The notes under the pieces are model-generated. The model saw nothing but the letters and a program-made list of their open reading frames with translations, was not told where the DNA came from and did not search any database. A program made the position numbers and the translations under genes. 64,000 bases of DNA from Aspidapion aeneum (Eukaryota; Arthropoda; Insecta; Coleoptera; Brentidae): NCBI GenBank assembly GCA_963576565.1, contig OY755045.1:1859477-1923476 (forward strand), read 5' to 3'. Positions 44,775 through 58,100 of the stretch are shown piece after piece; positions within the stretch are counted from its first letter, which is position 1, and each line of letters opens with the position of its first letter.

Positions 44775-45694
44775 CAGGGTGATTTTTTATAATTGCAAGA
44801 TCGCTATAACTCGGTTATTATTGGGAGTAGAAAGTTCAAACAAAAACAGTTCGGTATGGTCAATTATGGCCACTTTAGACCCACCATTAGTATTTTTTTA
44901 TAGGTTATAATATACAGGGGGCGACAATCAGATCAATTTTTTTAAAGGGAACACCCTATATATTTTTGTATTTTTAAGTTCCGCAAAAAATTAGCTTTAC
45001 AGATATATGTAATACTATGACTCTATCTTTGTTAATTTTCCAGATATTGACGATTGAAATTCCGAAAATTAGCAAATTTTAAATAGGTATACGGTGCGGA
45101 GTATTTAACGTATAGACTGTAAATAACAAACTGAAACAATATTGACTGACACTTTGATAAATTTAAATAATCATCTTTGTCAATTTTCATAGAAATTTAA
45201 AATCAAAAAACGATAATTTTTTAAATGTTTTAATTGTTTTAAATCCATAAATAAATAAAAATTAACGTAACAAATGTTCAAACCTATCACCATTGACTTC
45301 AATACATTTTTGAAACCGGTCTCTTAAATTATTTATTGTTCTGGTTATTAAATTAAAAAAATTTTCATTAAGCTCATTGACAGACAGTGATATTAATTCT
45401 CTGAGCTCTCGAGTATTCAATCGTCAATATCTCGAAAACTAACAAAGATAGAGCCATAGTGTTACATATATCTGTAAAGCTAATTTTTTGCGGAACTTAA
45501 AAATACAAAAATATATAGGTTGTTCCCTTTAAAAAAATTGATCTGATTGTCGCGTATATTATAACCTATAAAAAAATACTAATGGTAGGCCTAAAGTGGC
45601 CATAATTTACCAAACCGAATAGTTTTTGCTTGAACTTTCTACTTCCAATAATAACCGAGTTATAGCGATCTTGCAATTATAAAAAATCACCCTG
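44775..45694. mobile_element. Tc1/mariner-type element with 290-bp fold-back arms
   Basis: Arms at 44775-45065 and 45412-45694 are inverted copies starting CAGGGTGATTTTTTATAATT. TA borders both ends (44773-44774 and 45695-45696). The 350-bp centre keeps the transposase C-terminus on the - strand. It is a short derivative of an autonomous element, and ties the CAGGGTG repeats of the window to Tc1/mariner. Confidence 0.85.
45262..45420 (-). pseudogene. Transposase C-terminus inside the fold-back element
   Basis: The open frame reads RELRELISLSVNELNENFFN, then NLRDRFQKCIEVNGDRFEHL, ending LR and a stop at 45262-45264. The R-x-C-I-x-x-x-G-x-x-F-E-H-L pattern is typical of the C-terminus of insect IS630/Tc1/mariner transposases. 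Upstream it meets the inner edge of the arm, where stops begin, so the catalytic core is missing. Confidence 0.72.
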
Positions 45695-46012
45695 TACAAG
45701 TTCACATCTAGGGGATAAATTTCCACAAGAGGATAAAATAACCGAACCGAACCGAACCCCCCGCGCCCCCTCACGCTACGCCACTGGCTCTGGTCTACCA
45801 TTACCTTTGTTAGGGTTAGACAAAAAATGCATTAAAAAAAAACTAAAATTAAATAATAGTTAGCTTACCAATAGATAATAGTGTAAAAAAATAACGGTAT
45901 GTCAAAAATATTACCAAATTTACAGTAATATTGCATAAAAAAAAATAACAATAACAATATAAAAAACTACATAAAGAAATTGATAACTTTTAATATCTTT
46001 TTTTTGTTCCAG

Positions 46013-46196
46013 CTTGTAGACAGATGGAGCACGGTGTTCAAGCAATCTTTGGACCCTCAGACCCCATCCTTGGTGCCCATATTCAGAGCATATGCGAGGC
46101 CTTGGATGTTCCTCATTTGGAAGCACGCGTAGACTATGAACCTGCTTCAAAGGAGTTGAGTATCAATTTGCATCCGAGCCAAGAGAACATGAATAG
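46013..46196 (+). CDS. Kainate receptor exon a (GVQAIFGP block)
   Basis: The acceptor is a T-rich tract ending in TTCCAG and the donor is GTAAGA. Two bases complete an upstream codon, 60 full codons follow, and two bases are left over. The translation opens CRQMEHGVQAIFGPSDP and continues through HIQSICEALDVPHLEAR. In GluK receptors this block follows the strand with the first disulfide Cys and leads into the interlobe region. The leading partial codon shows that at least one coding exon lies upstream. Confidence 0.93.
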
Positions 46197-49100
46197 GTAA
46201 GATAGATGATTGAATAAACGTATAAGATGGGCAACTCAATGAACAAAGACCGAGCCAGGGTCCTAACAGCAGCGGCTAGATGGGTCTGTATATCTTCTGA
46301 CTTGTACGCAATAACAGCGGCAAGAGGGCGCTGTTGGTTAATGCTTTAAACGCCCGCGAAATTTCGGTACTTCTGAGTAAATCTACTACGAGGAAATGAT
46401 GATCAGTTGTTTGTCGGATTTTTGCATTTCGCCGCTTTTATTAAGTTACCTGTTTATTCGTAGACTATTATAAATTGTGGTTAAATAAAGGATGAAAATT
46501 AATTCTTTTTATATGTGGGTTAAAAACTTAAGATTTATTTTATTTAAAAAAAATTGTTTTTGTTTCAGAGCATTTAAGGATCTCATGAGATTTCTGAACT
46601 GGACAAAAGTTGCCATTATCTACGAAGAAGATTACGGTAAGATACGTTAAAATAATAGAACCTTAATCATTGTGGATTTGAAAAAAGATTCAATTCTTCA
46701 CAAAATTAATTTAATATTTATTCAAAATCTATGGGAAAAATACCCCGACGCGTTTTGAGCCTATCGCTCATTTTCGAGAAGAGTCAATAAATCTAAAAAC
46801 AAAGCAAAACTTAAGAACTAATTATGACTAAAAAATAATGTAGTCACAAGCAATAATTAAAAATTGTACATAAGAAAGCTTGATAAATTCTTTTATTTTT
46901 ATAATTGACAAAGACAGGAAAAACATACAATGTAATGTACTTACAACAAAGAGTGCTTATTGGTGACAATCTTATCAATGTTGCTATTCAAACTGAATTA
47001 ATCATTGGATTGTGTAAGATTTTTGAGTAACTTTTTTCATTTGAATTTTTAATAATTATTTTTGGTACTAGATATGTCATACACAGCTGATATCCTAATG
47101 AAATATTACACAAAAAATAAAATTCCTGGGTGCGCCACTGTCTCTAATATAAGCAATAACAAAAATTATAATATAAAAATTTTACTTTACCATGCCAGAT
47201 AATATAATAATGTGACCAAAATTTATCTGGGGTTTAAACTAGTGTAGCTAATATTTTTTCTTTTGTTTAAGGTCTTTTTAAACTCCAAGAATTGGTAAAA
47301 GCACCGGCTTCTAACCGAGTAGAAATGTACATACGTCAAGCCACCTCGTCCACCTATAGACAAGTCCTTAGAGAAATTAGACAGAAAGAGATTTTCAAAT
47401 TGATCGTCGACACCAACTCCAGAAATATCCAACATTTTTTTAGAGCAGTAAGTTTACAACAGTCTATATATGTTAAATTTTACATTCTTTTTTATCTCTC
47501 TGCTCCATAAAATACTGTTAAGACATTCAATAACCTTTTTTGCTTTTACTATTATTTTTTCCAGTTCTTTACAGTTTGTTCCTGTCTTATCAAATGTGAC
47601 ACCCAAGAATACATACTCATTGCATAATGAGATTGTTTGTCTAATATCTAGTTCTAACTAACTTGATTCGTTTTCAATACACAAGTACTCTATCTGGTCC
47701 ACGTTCACTGTTAACCCCCACTTTTAGCTACAATTAATTGTTCGTCAGCAAACTGTAGTGTGTATATGGTAAATCGATCTTTAAGTTGTATTCCCATGCC
47801 GTGTACTTTACGTTTCCACTTTTTTAGACTTACTGCGATATATATTTTAAAATGAGTTTGAGAGATACAATATCCCTGTCTTTAGCCTTTCGTTATCAGG
47901 AATTCTTGTGAAACTCAATTTCCAATTTTAATTTTAGATTTTGACCCTTTGTATAGTCCGTTTATCGCTTTTATATATGTATGATTGATATTAGTTGGTT
48001 CTAACACTGTCAATATTAATTTTTCTACTGAAACGATATAATATGCTTTTTGTAGGTCCACAAAGGTAACATGAGTCCCTATATCTCTGACACTCCTTTC
48101 CTCAATTACTTGTTTAAGACAAAAAACATTACCACTACAACATCTACCTGCACGAAACTCACTGTGCTCACCTTCTTCTTGTTCATGAAAATCATTCTCT
48201 ATTAGATTTCTAAGAATCCTCTCGTCATCGAAGAAATAACTTTCTTCGGTGCTCTCGTACAATCTACTTAGCGTACTGGTTACTGAAATTCCTCTGTAAT
48301 TGTTGCAATCCAGCTTGTTTCTTTTTTTATATATTGAGGATATGAACTATTTTTCAATCATGATACCGATGACTCTGTTTTAAAAAAGTTTTAGAAAAAT
48401 ATTTTTCCTTGTAAAATTCTTAACAAATTGATTTTCTTCGGAAATACCGTGTCAAGAATTCCATTGAAAGCCACAGCGTGCCTCCCAAGAATCTCATTGC
48501 AGATAAACAGGCTTTTTAATTAGCTTATCCCCTGTTATTCTTTGTAGCCAGATAGCCTTTTTTGCTTCTGACATCAAACCACAAAGGCTGCCGTTTAAAA
48601 ATAAAAAATACGGATTAAGAGGATCGTCTTTAATTTATTTACGTACTTAGTAATATTACAAAAACATTTTCGAAATTTTTTTAAAAATCATAATAAAACA
48701 TTTCATGTAAAAAAAAGCCAAGTACGCGAAAATGTGGCAACCCTTCTTTTTGGGGAAAATATAAGAGAAAAAACAGCAGCGTCTGACACAGAATGAGAGG
48801 CTGCAAACAGCGTCTATCCCAGAATGTGCGACTGAATATAAACTCACCAACACGCCTGGCAAGCGGGGTGTTTGAATACCAATACCTCCCAATGGAAAAA
48901 TCATGACGAATTTAAAAACGAAAGGAATTGGTCCCCAGGTGAGAAGGAAACTCTCCGAATCCCACACCTTTTTGATCTGCCTCACGGAATCTGGGGGAGG
49001 CAAAAATTCGCTTATGACAAGGATCAACCAACCAGACAAGACAAAAACTAGTCAAACTAACAATAGGAACATATAATATTAAGTCAATGAACTACGGCGA

Positions 49101-52100
49101 AAATTAGAAATTTGAGAAAGAACTGACACGAATAAAATGGGACATTGTAGTTTTGTCAGAAACCCGACGAAAGTCAGAAAATCGAATAAGTCTGAACTCC
49201 GGTAATCTTCTCTACTATAAAGGTAACGAAGATGACAACAACTTCGGAGTAGTATTCATAATAAATAAAGCCATAAGTAAACACATCCATAATATTAATT
49301 AATTAAAGGAATCTCAGATCCAGCGGCGTAGCGTGCCTGCAGGGGCGGGGGGGTCGAAAGCTAAAATGGGCGACCATCAAAAGACTTGCGACCAAAAAAA
49401 AAAAAAGGTCATCATGTCTTTAGTTTCCTCTCTTTTGTCGGCGACAAATTTGTCGCCCTCCCAATCCGTTGCCAACCCTGCTACGTAATAAAGCTTAGGG
49501 CGCTCTTAGGGCACCCTTGGGGCGCCAGTACCCTCGGGGCGGGGGGGGGGGGGGGTGACGAACGAATTTAAGTATATGCCCCCACCTCTACCCCCAGAAT
49601 GACGAGCATATCGATGGATTCTATAAAGACATCGCAAAAGCCATGGAAGAACACAAAACCCATCTGACACTAGTAATGGGATATTTCGATTCTAAATTAG
49701 GTAAGAGGATGAACATGGAAGAGACTAAAATAGGGGATATTGGTTATGGAGAAAGGAATGACAGGAGCACAATTTTAATGAATTAACTCGAGAAAAAACA
49801 CCTTTATGCAATAATCTGCGCGTCGGCGTATTGTTTACAATCGGTTCTGATTCGGTTTTTATTTTAAATATTTTGCATAATGTTCCCAGTGTACGATGCA
49901 GTTTGTTTTTTACTGGAAACCCGTTTTCAAGGTAGAATGACTATGACAAAAAATACTTTTTAAACTTTGAAAAGCCGTCCCCTATATTAAACATAAATAA
50001 ACATTTTAAAGAAGGATACACGAATTGCCTCACATACCAGCAGTAAAATTTAAATTACCTACTACCTACCACATTTCGCGGAATTTACTGATTTTAGATA
50101 AGTTCTTTATAAAATAGTTTATAAGTGGTGTTTGAATGCCAGTACCCCCCAATGAATGAATGAATAAATTTGAAAACGAGAGGAATTGGTCCCCAGGTGA
50201 GAAGGAAACTCTCCGAATCCCACACCTTTTTGGTCTGCCTCACGGAATCTGGGGGAGGCAAAAATTCGCTTATGACAAAGATCAACCATCCAAAGACAAA
50301 ACAAAAACTAGTCAAACTAACAATAGGAACATATAATATTAAGTCAATGAACTACGGCGAAAATTAATAAATTGGAGGAAGAACTGACACGAATAAAATG
50401 GGACATTGTACGTTTGTCAGAAACCCGCCGAACGTCAGAAAATCGAATAAGTCTGAACTCCGGTAATCTTCTCTACTATAAAGGTAATGAAGATGACAGC
50501 AACTTCGGAGCAGTATTCATGATAAATACAGCCATAGTAAACACGTCCATACTATTAAAGGAATCTCAGATCCAGCGGCGTAGCGTGCCTGCAGGGGCGG
50601 GGGGGTCGAAAGCTAAAAAGGGCGACCATCAAAAGACTTGCGACCAAAAAAAAAAGGTCATCATGTCTTTAGTTTCCTCTCTTTTGTCGGCGACAAATTT
50701 GTCGCCCTCCCAATCCGTTGCCAACCCTGCTACGTAATAAAGCTTAGGGCGCTCTTAGGGCACCCTTGGGGCGCCAGTACCCTCGGGGCGGGGGGGGGGT
50801 GACGAACGAATTTAAGTATATGCCCCCACCTCTACCCCCAGAATGACGAGCATATCGATGGATTCTATGAAGACATCGCAAAAGCCATGGAAGAACACAA
50901 AACCCATCTGACACTAGTAATGGGATATTTCGATTCTAAATTAGGTAAGAGGATCCATGTTCATCCTCTAAGAGACTAAAATAGGGGATTTTGGTTATGG
51001 AGAAAGGAATGACAGGAGCACAACCTTAATGAATTAACTAGAGAAAAAACACCTTTAGCAATAATCTGCGCGTCGGCGTATTGTTTACAATCGGTTCTGA
51101 TTCGGTTTTTATTTTAAATATTTTGCATAATGTTCCCAGTGTACGATGCACTTTGTTTTTTACTGGAAACCCGTTTTCAAGGTAGAACGACTATGACAAA
51201 AAATACTTTTTAAACTTTGAAAAGCCGTCCCCTATATTAAACATAAATAAACATTTTAAAGAAGGATAGACGAATTGCCTTACATACCAGCAGTAAAATT
51301 TAAATTACCTATTACCTACCACATTTCGCGGAATTTACTGATTTTAGGTAAGTTCTTTATAGAATAGGTATTTACATTTATATGTGTATACAAAAAGTGG
51401 CTGTAGTGAAATCCTTGGTACTCTCTTAAAAATTAAAAAAAAAAAGTTAAAAAAAAAGGTTCAAAAAAGCTCAACTTCGTCATTTTAAATTAAGCGAAAT
51501 TGAGCGCTTCTTGATTTGCATCGGTTCTCTTTTGCCAATTAAGAGTGCTTTACGATGGCAGTTTCCTAGTGATTAAATAGCTTTATTTTCTTATTAAATT
51601 TAATTAGAACTAAAACTTAATTCAATATTTTACATCGAGCGCTTTAAACTATTCTAGTCTAGAAAATGATGCTAAAAATAGCATGGACTGATAGAGTCAC
51701 CGACTAAGAAGTAACGCAAAAAATTTTATCCTGATTTTAAAAAGGAAGGTTGTAAATAAAAGGTAATAAAAATGTCTTCAACTTTAGTTTTTTTATATAA
51801 CCTAAAATTGTCCGACAAGAATCAAAAAAATTAATGAAATTGGTGAAAATATAGGGATCTACACACACTTTTATATCATTCTATCTATTTAGCATTCTTC
51901 GATCCATCTTTGTACATAGGACTCCCTCAATATCTTCCACTCTTCTCTGTCTGTCGCCGTGTTCATCCATCTAGTTCCCGCATGTTTCTTCAAGTCGTCC
52001 GCCTACCAAATTTGGGGTCTTCCCCTACTTCTTTTATTTTTCCAAGGTCTCCAGTTTACAATACATTTGTTCCATCGATTGTCTATCTGTCTGATATTAT

Positions 52101-55100
52101 GACCGGCAAATTTTCATTTTAATTTTGCTAATTCTCCTCTGACATCCCTTACTTTTGTTTTATTTCTTAACGTTTATTCCTTTTTTTATCTGTTAGCTTT
52201 ACATGTAACATTTTGTCTTTCATTGATCTTTGGCTTTTGTTAGCTTATCCATGTTTGATTTTGTAAGTGTCTAGGTCTGGGATCCATAGGTAAGGATAAG
52301 AAGGATACATTGGTTATACACTTTCGTTTTAAAGTACTGAGGAGATTTTTTATTTTTTAATATGTAGCCTAATTTACCAAATTTTGCCCAGCTCAATCTT
52401 ACACGTCTCTTGATTTCAATTTTGTTTTCTTTTTTAGTTTAATAATTTGTCCCAGGTATATATATTCCTTAACTTGTTCTATTTTCTCTTGTTTTATTCT
52501 GATCGTGATATGTTCATCTATATTTGTTATGATTTTAGTTTTATTGTAGTTTTTACCTTATAAAAATAATTCTACAATCGATACATTAATATAATTTTTT
52601 TTCGGTTTCCTTCCTTCCTTCCAACGCAGGGTCAATTTTAATGCTTGTCCTTGCCGGCCAACTGCAATCGCGTGGCGAAAAGTGACACCTTCCGCATTCC
52701 AGACTCCATGGATATACTGTATTTAATTATACCTATACAGTATGGTGGAATCACGTGATAAAACATTCCGTTTGATCTAGAAATACAAACGACGGTGTAA
52801 CAAAGCGGAAACATTAGGAAACTTAACCGAAAACCGCGTGTAAATGCAAGGTTTTAGTTCCAAGTTCTGTTCCTGATTTCAGCGGATTTAGAGAGTTGCG
52901 TCGTTAGGTATTGATTAGACGTTAGAAAGATGGAAATCTAAATAGGGAGTCCTTACACTTCTTATAAGAAACGTAAATATTTATCTTCTTTTTTTTTAAA
53001 TTTGTGATTTTTTTTACTGCATACTTTTAAAATATAAAAATCTTTAACATATAACATAACAATAACAATAAAATTTGGAAGAATTAGGAAATAAAAAAAA
53101 TCATTGAATATAAAATAGTTTATTTAAACCTTTCTGGGAAGGAACAGAATTTTTGAATTTTTGAATTTTTGAATTTTTGAATTTTTGAATTTTTGAATTT
53201 TTGAATTTTTGAATTTTTGAATTTTTGAATTTTTGAATTTTTGAATTTTTGAATTTTTGAATTTTTGAATTTTTGAATTTTTGAATTTTTGAATTTTTGA
53301 ATTTTTGAATTTTTGAATTTTTGAATTTTTGAATTTTTGAATTTTTGAATTTTTGAATTTTTGAATTTTTGAATTTTTGAATTTTTGAATTTTTGAATTT
53401 TTGAATTTTTGAATTTTTGAATTTTTGAATTTTTGAATTTTTGAATTTTTGAATTTTTGAATTTTTGAATTTTTGAATTTTTGAATTTTTGAATTTTTGA
53501 ATTTTTGAATTTTTGAATTTTTGAATTTTTGAATTTTTGAATTTTTGAATTTTTGAATTTTTGAATTTTTGAATTTTTGAATTTTTGAATTTTTGAATTT
53601 TTGAATTTTTGAATTTTTGAATTTTTGAATTTTTGAATTTTTGAATTTTTGAATTTTTGAATTTTTGAATTTTTGAATTTTTGAATTTTTGAATTTTTGA
53701 ATTTTTGAATTTTTGAATTTTTGAATTTTTGAATTTTTGAATTTTTGAATTTTTGAATTTTTGAATTTTTGAATTTTTGAATTTTTGAATTTTTGAATTT
53801 TTGAATTTTTGAATTTTTGAATTTTTGAATTTTTGAATTTTTGAATTTTTGAATTTTTGAATTTTTGAATTTTTGAATTTTTGAATTTTTGAATTTTTGA
53901 ATTTTTGAATTTTTGAATTTTTGAATTTTTGAATTTTTGAATTTTTGAATTTTTGAATTTTTGAATTTTTGAATTTTTGAATTTTTGAATTTTTGAATTT
54001 TTGAATTTTTGAATTTTTGAATTTTTGAATTTTTGAATTTTTGAATTTTTGAATTTTTGAATTTTTGAATTTTTGAATTTTTGAATTTTTGAATTTTTGA
54101 ATTTTTGAATTTTTGAATTTTTGAATTTTTGAATTTTTGAATTTTTGAATTTTTGAATTTTTGAATTTTTGAATTTTTGAATTTTTGAATTTTTGAATTT
54201 TTGAATTTTTGAATTTTTGAATTTTTGAATTTTTGAATTTTTGAATTTTTGAATTTTTGAATTTTTGAATTATTGAATTTTTGAATTTTTGAATTTTTGA
54301 ATTTTTGAATTTTTGAATTTTTGAATTTTTGAATTTTTGAATTTTTGAATTTTTGAATTTTTGAATTTTTTAATTTTTGAATTTTTGAATTTTTGAATTT
54401 TTTAATTTTTGAACTTTTGAATTTTTGAATTTTTATTAGTTCTTCTTTCTTATCTATTATTAAAGCGATATCAGCATTTCCAATGGAATCAATGCCTATT
54501 TCTTCCCAATCACCAAAACAAATGTTTCTCTCTAATTTTAAGAGTGTGAAGTGAGAGTAGAAGATTTGGAATTGAACTGTTACTACATTGTTGACTTTCG
54601 TCAAGATTCGACAGCTGTTTGTGATAGGCATGCATAAGTCCATCTTTTTCTAACAATATATAACTAATTTCTTCTTTGTAGGTTTTAATTTCTAAGGTAG
54701 TGTAAAGCCTACTTTATATAAAGCTTTGAAACAAGATTGTTTCAAAGTTTGTTCAATTGAATTAAAGGGTCAGACAGTGGTGGATTCTATTTGTTTAGAG
54801 AAACCAATCAAGTTGTCACATGGAGAGAATTCACTTCTCTTTCTCTATATATTTAGAGCTAATAGTACAAAAAGCGATGTTTGCGACAATTTCTAATTCA
54901 GTATCTCAACAATGATACAGTTAGTCAAATATTGATTCGAGTTTTTATATATACAAATAGGTCTATAACATAGTTATGTTCATATGATATGATTTTTTTT
55001 CGCAAAATTGACTCAAGTTACCTCCTTTATTATTAACATCTTTTTCAGTAACACTCAAACACACATCAAAACTATAATTGTTTTATTTTATAGTGATTTA

Positions 55101-58100
55101 TGTCCTTTTGTTTCAGATTCTTCAACTTCAAATGAACGACTATCGATACCACTACATGTTCACGACTTTTGTAAGTACAATATATTGCTACGCTTAATTC
55201 ATTTAAAAGACCTTGACTAGATTTTTTATTTAAAAAAAACCACTGTAAGCACGGTTGCTTCAGGAGTTATCGTAACCCGGAAGCAAAACCTTTCCTACAT
55301 AGTTACTAATACCAACATTTTTGTATCAATACAAATTGGATAAACTTTATCAAATGCATAAAAGTTTGGTATATACCTGCGACTTTTAAAAATAGGATTT
55401 TTACATCTTTTCGCGGTATAAAATTGGCTAAAAAGTTAACGGTGGGATACTGTGGTTAATTTTCTATTTTTTGAAGGACAAAATAATACAATAAATAATT
55501 TTTTAAATATTTATGAAGTACAGTGAAACCTCTCCTTGCGGACACCTCTATTAAGCGGGCAACACGACATAGGCATAAATATTATGTAGTATGTTGGCAA
55601 CAACGCACTTTGCAGCCGGCTAATTACCTCTTTCCGTTTTAATATATATATATTTATCGGTTTCACAACGTTCTACGTCTTCCGATACCCAATCTCCACT
55701 CGTTTCTGTTTGCCCATAATTCATCATCTAGGCCTCTTATTCTTATTTCACTGTCTATTCCTTCTTTCCAGCTTCTCCTTGGCCGTCCCCGTTTTCTTCG
55801 GCCAGTTGGTTTCCATTGTAGTATTTGTTTAGGTAGTCTTTCATCATTCATTCTTGGTACATGTCCGTACCACACCAGTTGTTTTGTTCTTATATCATCC
55901 ACTAAAGTACGTTCACCCACTGTCATAATTTCTCTTATTCTTTGATTTGCAACTCTTTCTCTTTTTGATTTCCCTGCTGCTCTTCTCCAATAGTCCATCT
56001 CCGTAGCGGAAAGCATTTTTTCTGGTCTATCCTTGATTGGCCATACTTCTGAGCCGTATGTAATAATACTTTTTACAATGGTGTTATATATAAGCTTTTT
56101 GTTATGTTTTGATATACTTTGGTTCCAAATTATTCCATTTAATAAAGTTATTGCTTTTCTTCCTTCTACGCTTCGATCTTTTATAGCTTTGTCTAGTGTT
56201 CCGTCAGCTGTAATTTTAGACCTAAGTATTTATACTCATCACAGGACTGAATTCGCTGCCCGGTATTTAAGATTAGATCCTGTTTCATTCCACCGATACA
56301 CATATACTCTGTCTTATTGAGATTATCCTCTAGTCCCCACTTATTGTACTGTTCTATTAGTTTTCGTGTCATATATTCGACGTCGTCATAATCCTGAGCC
56401 ACTACTATCTGATCATCGGCGAAACATAAAGTATACAAGGTGGTTTCGTCCAACGGAATTCCCATGTTTTGGCATTTTCTCTTCCATACTTTAAGGACTT
56501 GTTCCAAGTATATCTTGAAGAGCGTTTTAATGCGGAGACTAAATACTTCTGTTGTATTTAAAACATATTTTATTCGGCGGGACTGTTGTGTTTTACTTTT
56601 ATTGTTTAGTTGGGTAGTAGTAAACTTCTTAGTTTACGTGAAAAAATGGAAATTGTTCACGTTTCGGAGAAGGAACATCTATTAGCACGAAAGATCGCTG
56701 AAAAATTTATTATTGGAAAAACTCAAGAAGGGGAAATTGTTAATAAAGATATATTAAAATTTCGCAGTTCTTTCTTATAAGCGGACACCTCCAATAAGCG
56801 GACAAAATCGACGAAACCGTGAGTGTCCACTTATAGGAGGTTTCACTGTATTGTCTCTCTAAAAATTAAATCTGTTCCACTGTGTGCAAGCGGCAAACGA
56901 GCGAGAACGTGCTTTCAGCTTTTTTGTCGCGTCTTTTTGAAATAATTTTAACAAGATTCGCACCAAGGAAAAGTTTTTAACTAAACTTATCTAGTATCTT
57001 AGCGCGCAAAATGACGGAAAATGAGTCCTCTTCGCGCCTCCGTAATAGCTGAAGATAAACTTGAATAGAAATAGCTTTGTTAAACACGAGTTGGTTGGCT
57101 ATATAAAAAGTTTTGTTGTTCTTTTATAAAAAAAATCTATTTGGAAGAAAATGTAGGTACCTTAGTCGACCTAAATTAGTATTCGTCGACTGACTTTTGA
57201 AATGATATACAATGTTCTATGTGTTGATATATTGAATTGTTTTTACTTGTGCTGAAACCTCGGTGAGCAGACTACTGTTTTTCAAGCAGAAGTCTACGCC
57301 ATAATAATGGCGGCAACCCTAGAAGAGGTTCGGAACAGCGAAGAAGAGCTTATATATATATGCTCTGACAGTCAAGCCACCCTGAAGGCGCTAAACGCAC
57401 CCAAGATTGCTGATGGCTTGGTGGAAGAATGCGCAGAGGCGCTGGAGACCGTAAGCGATGGCAAATGGGTGACGCTGGTTTGGGTTCCGGGACATACGGG
57501 GGTACCAGGCAACGAGAAGGCGGACGAATTCGCACGACTCGGGGCAGGAACCGCCTATGTAGGACCGGAGACACTTTTGGGCGTGACAAAAAGACAAGTG
57601 CAAAGCGAACTCAACAAATGGGCCCAGGACGCGCTATTAAACTCCTGGGAAACAGGAACGGGTTGCAGACAGACCAGAGAATTCGTAGACCGTCCTAAAG
57701 CGACCAGAATTAGATGGATGCTGGGACGTACACGAAAAGACCTCGGACTGCTGATAGGTACTCTAACCGGACATAACCGGTTGAGAAAGCACATGACACG
57801 TATAGGAGTCGAGAATGACCCTACCTGCCCAGCCTGTGGACAGGAAGAAGAGACATTAAGACACCTCGTGGCAGAATGCGAGTCAACCCCCTCACTACTA
57901 CTGTGCTGAAACTTTGGACATTTGATTAAATATTGTATTCTATTTTGTGAATTTAAATCTAACTGTATTTTTTTAGTAAATAAAAAAGTTAGAGATCAGA
58001 AATTTCTAATTCCGACATAGTGCTTACCTGAACTCCGACATAGTTTTAACCTGAATTCCGTCATATGATAAAATGGATGCTAAAAAGAATCTATAACAAA

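Larger units (their letters stand above)
48873..51367. repeat. Tandem duplication of a 1.25-kb composite
   Basis: Unit 1 (about 48873-50128) and unit 2 (about 50129-51367) are collinear and highly similar. Each has the same LINE endonuclease piece, the same G-rich insertion and the same 3' part ending near ACATTTCGCGGAATTTACTG. The insertion is at the same base in both, so it preceded the duplication. Confidence 0.88.

Noticed and set aside
45607..46150. Reverse-strand ORFs over the first receptor exon
   Set aside because: They are shadows of the + strand exon and of the fold-back arm.
53120..54643. 507-codon ORF of KNSKIQKF repeats (and a 222-codon one at 30615-31283)
   Set aside because: An 8-bp unit without stops on that strand makes any frame open; the ends are LINE sequence or unrelated DNA. 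No real protein is implied.
57350..57794. Overlapping ORFs on both strands across the RNase H region
   Set aside because: They are frame shadows of the LINE family C reading frame, which alone matches RNase H.
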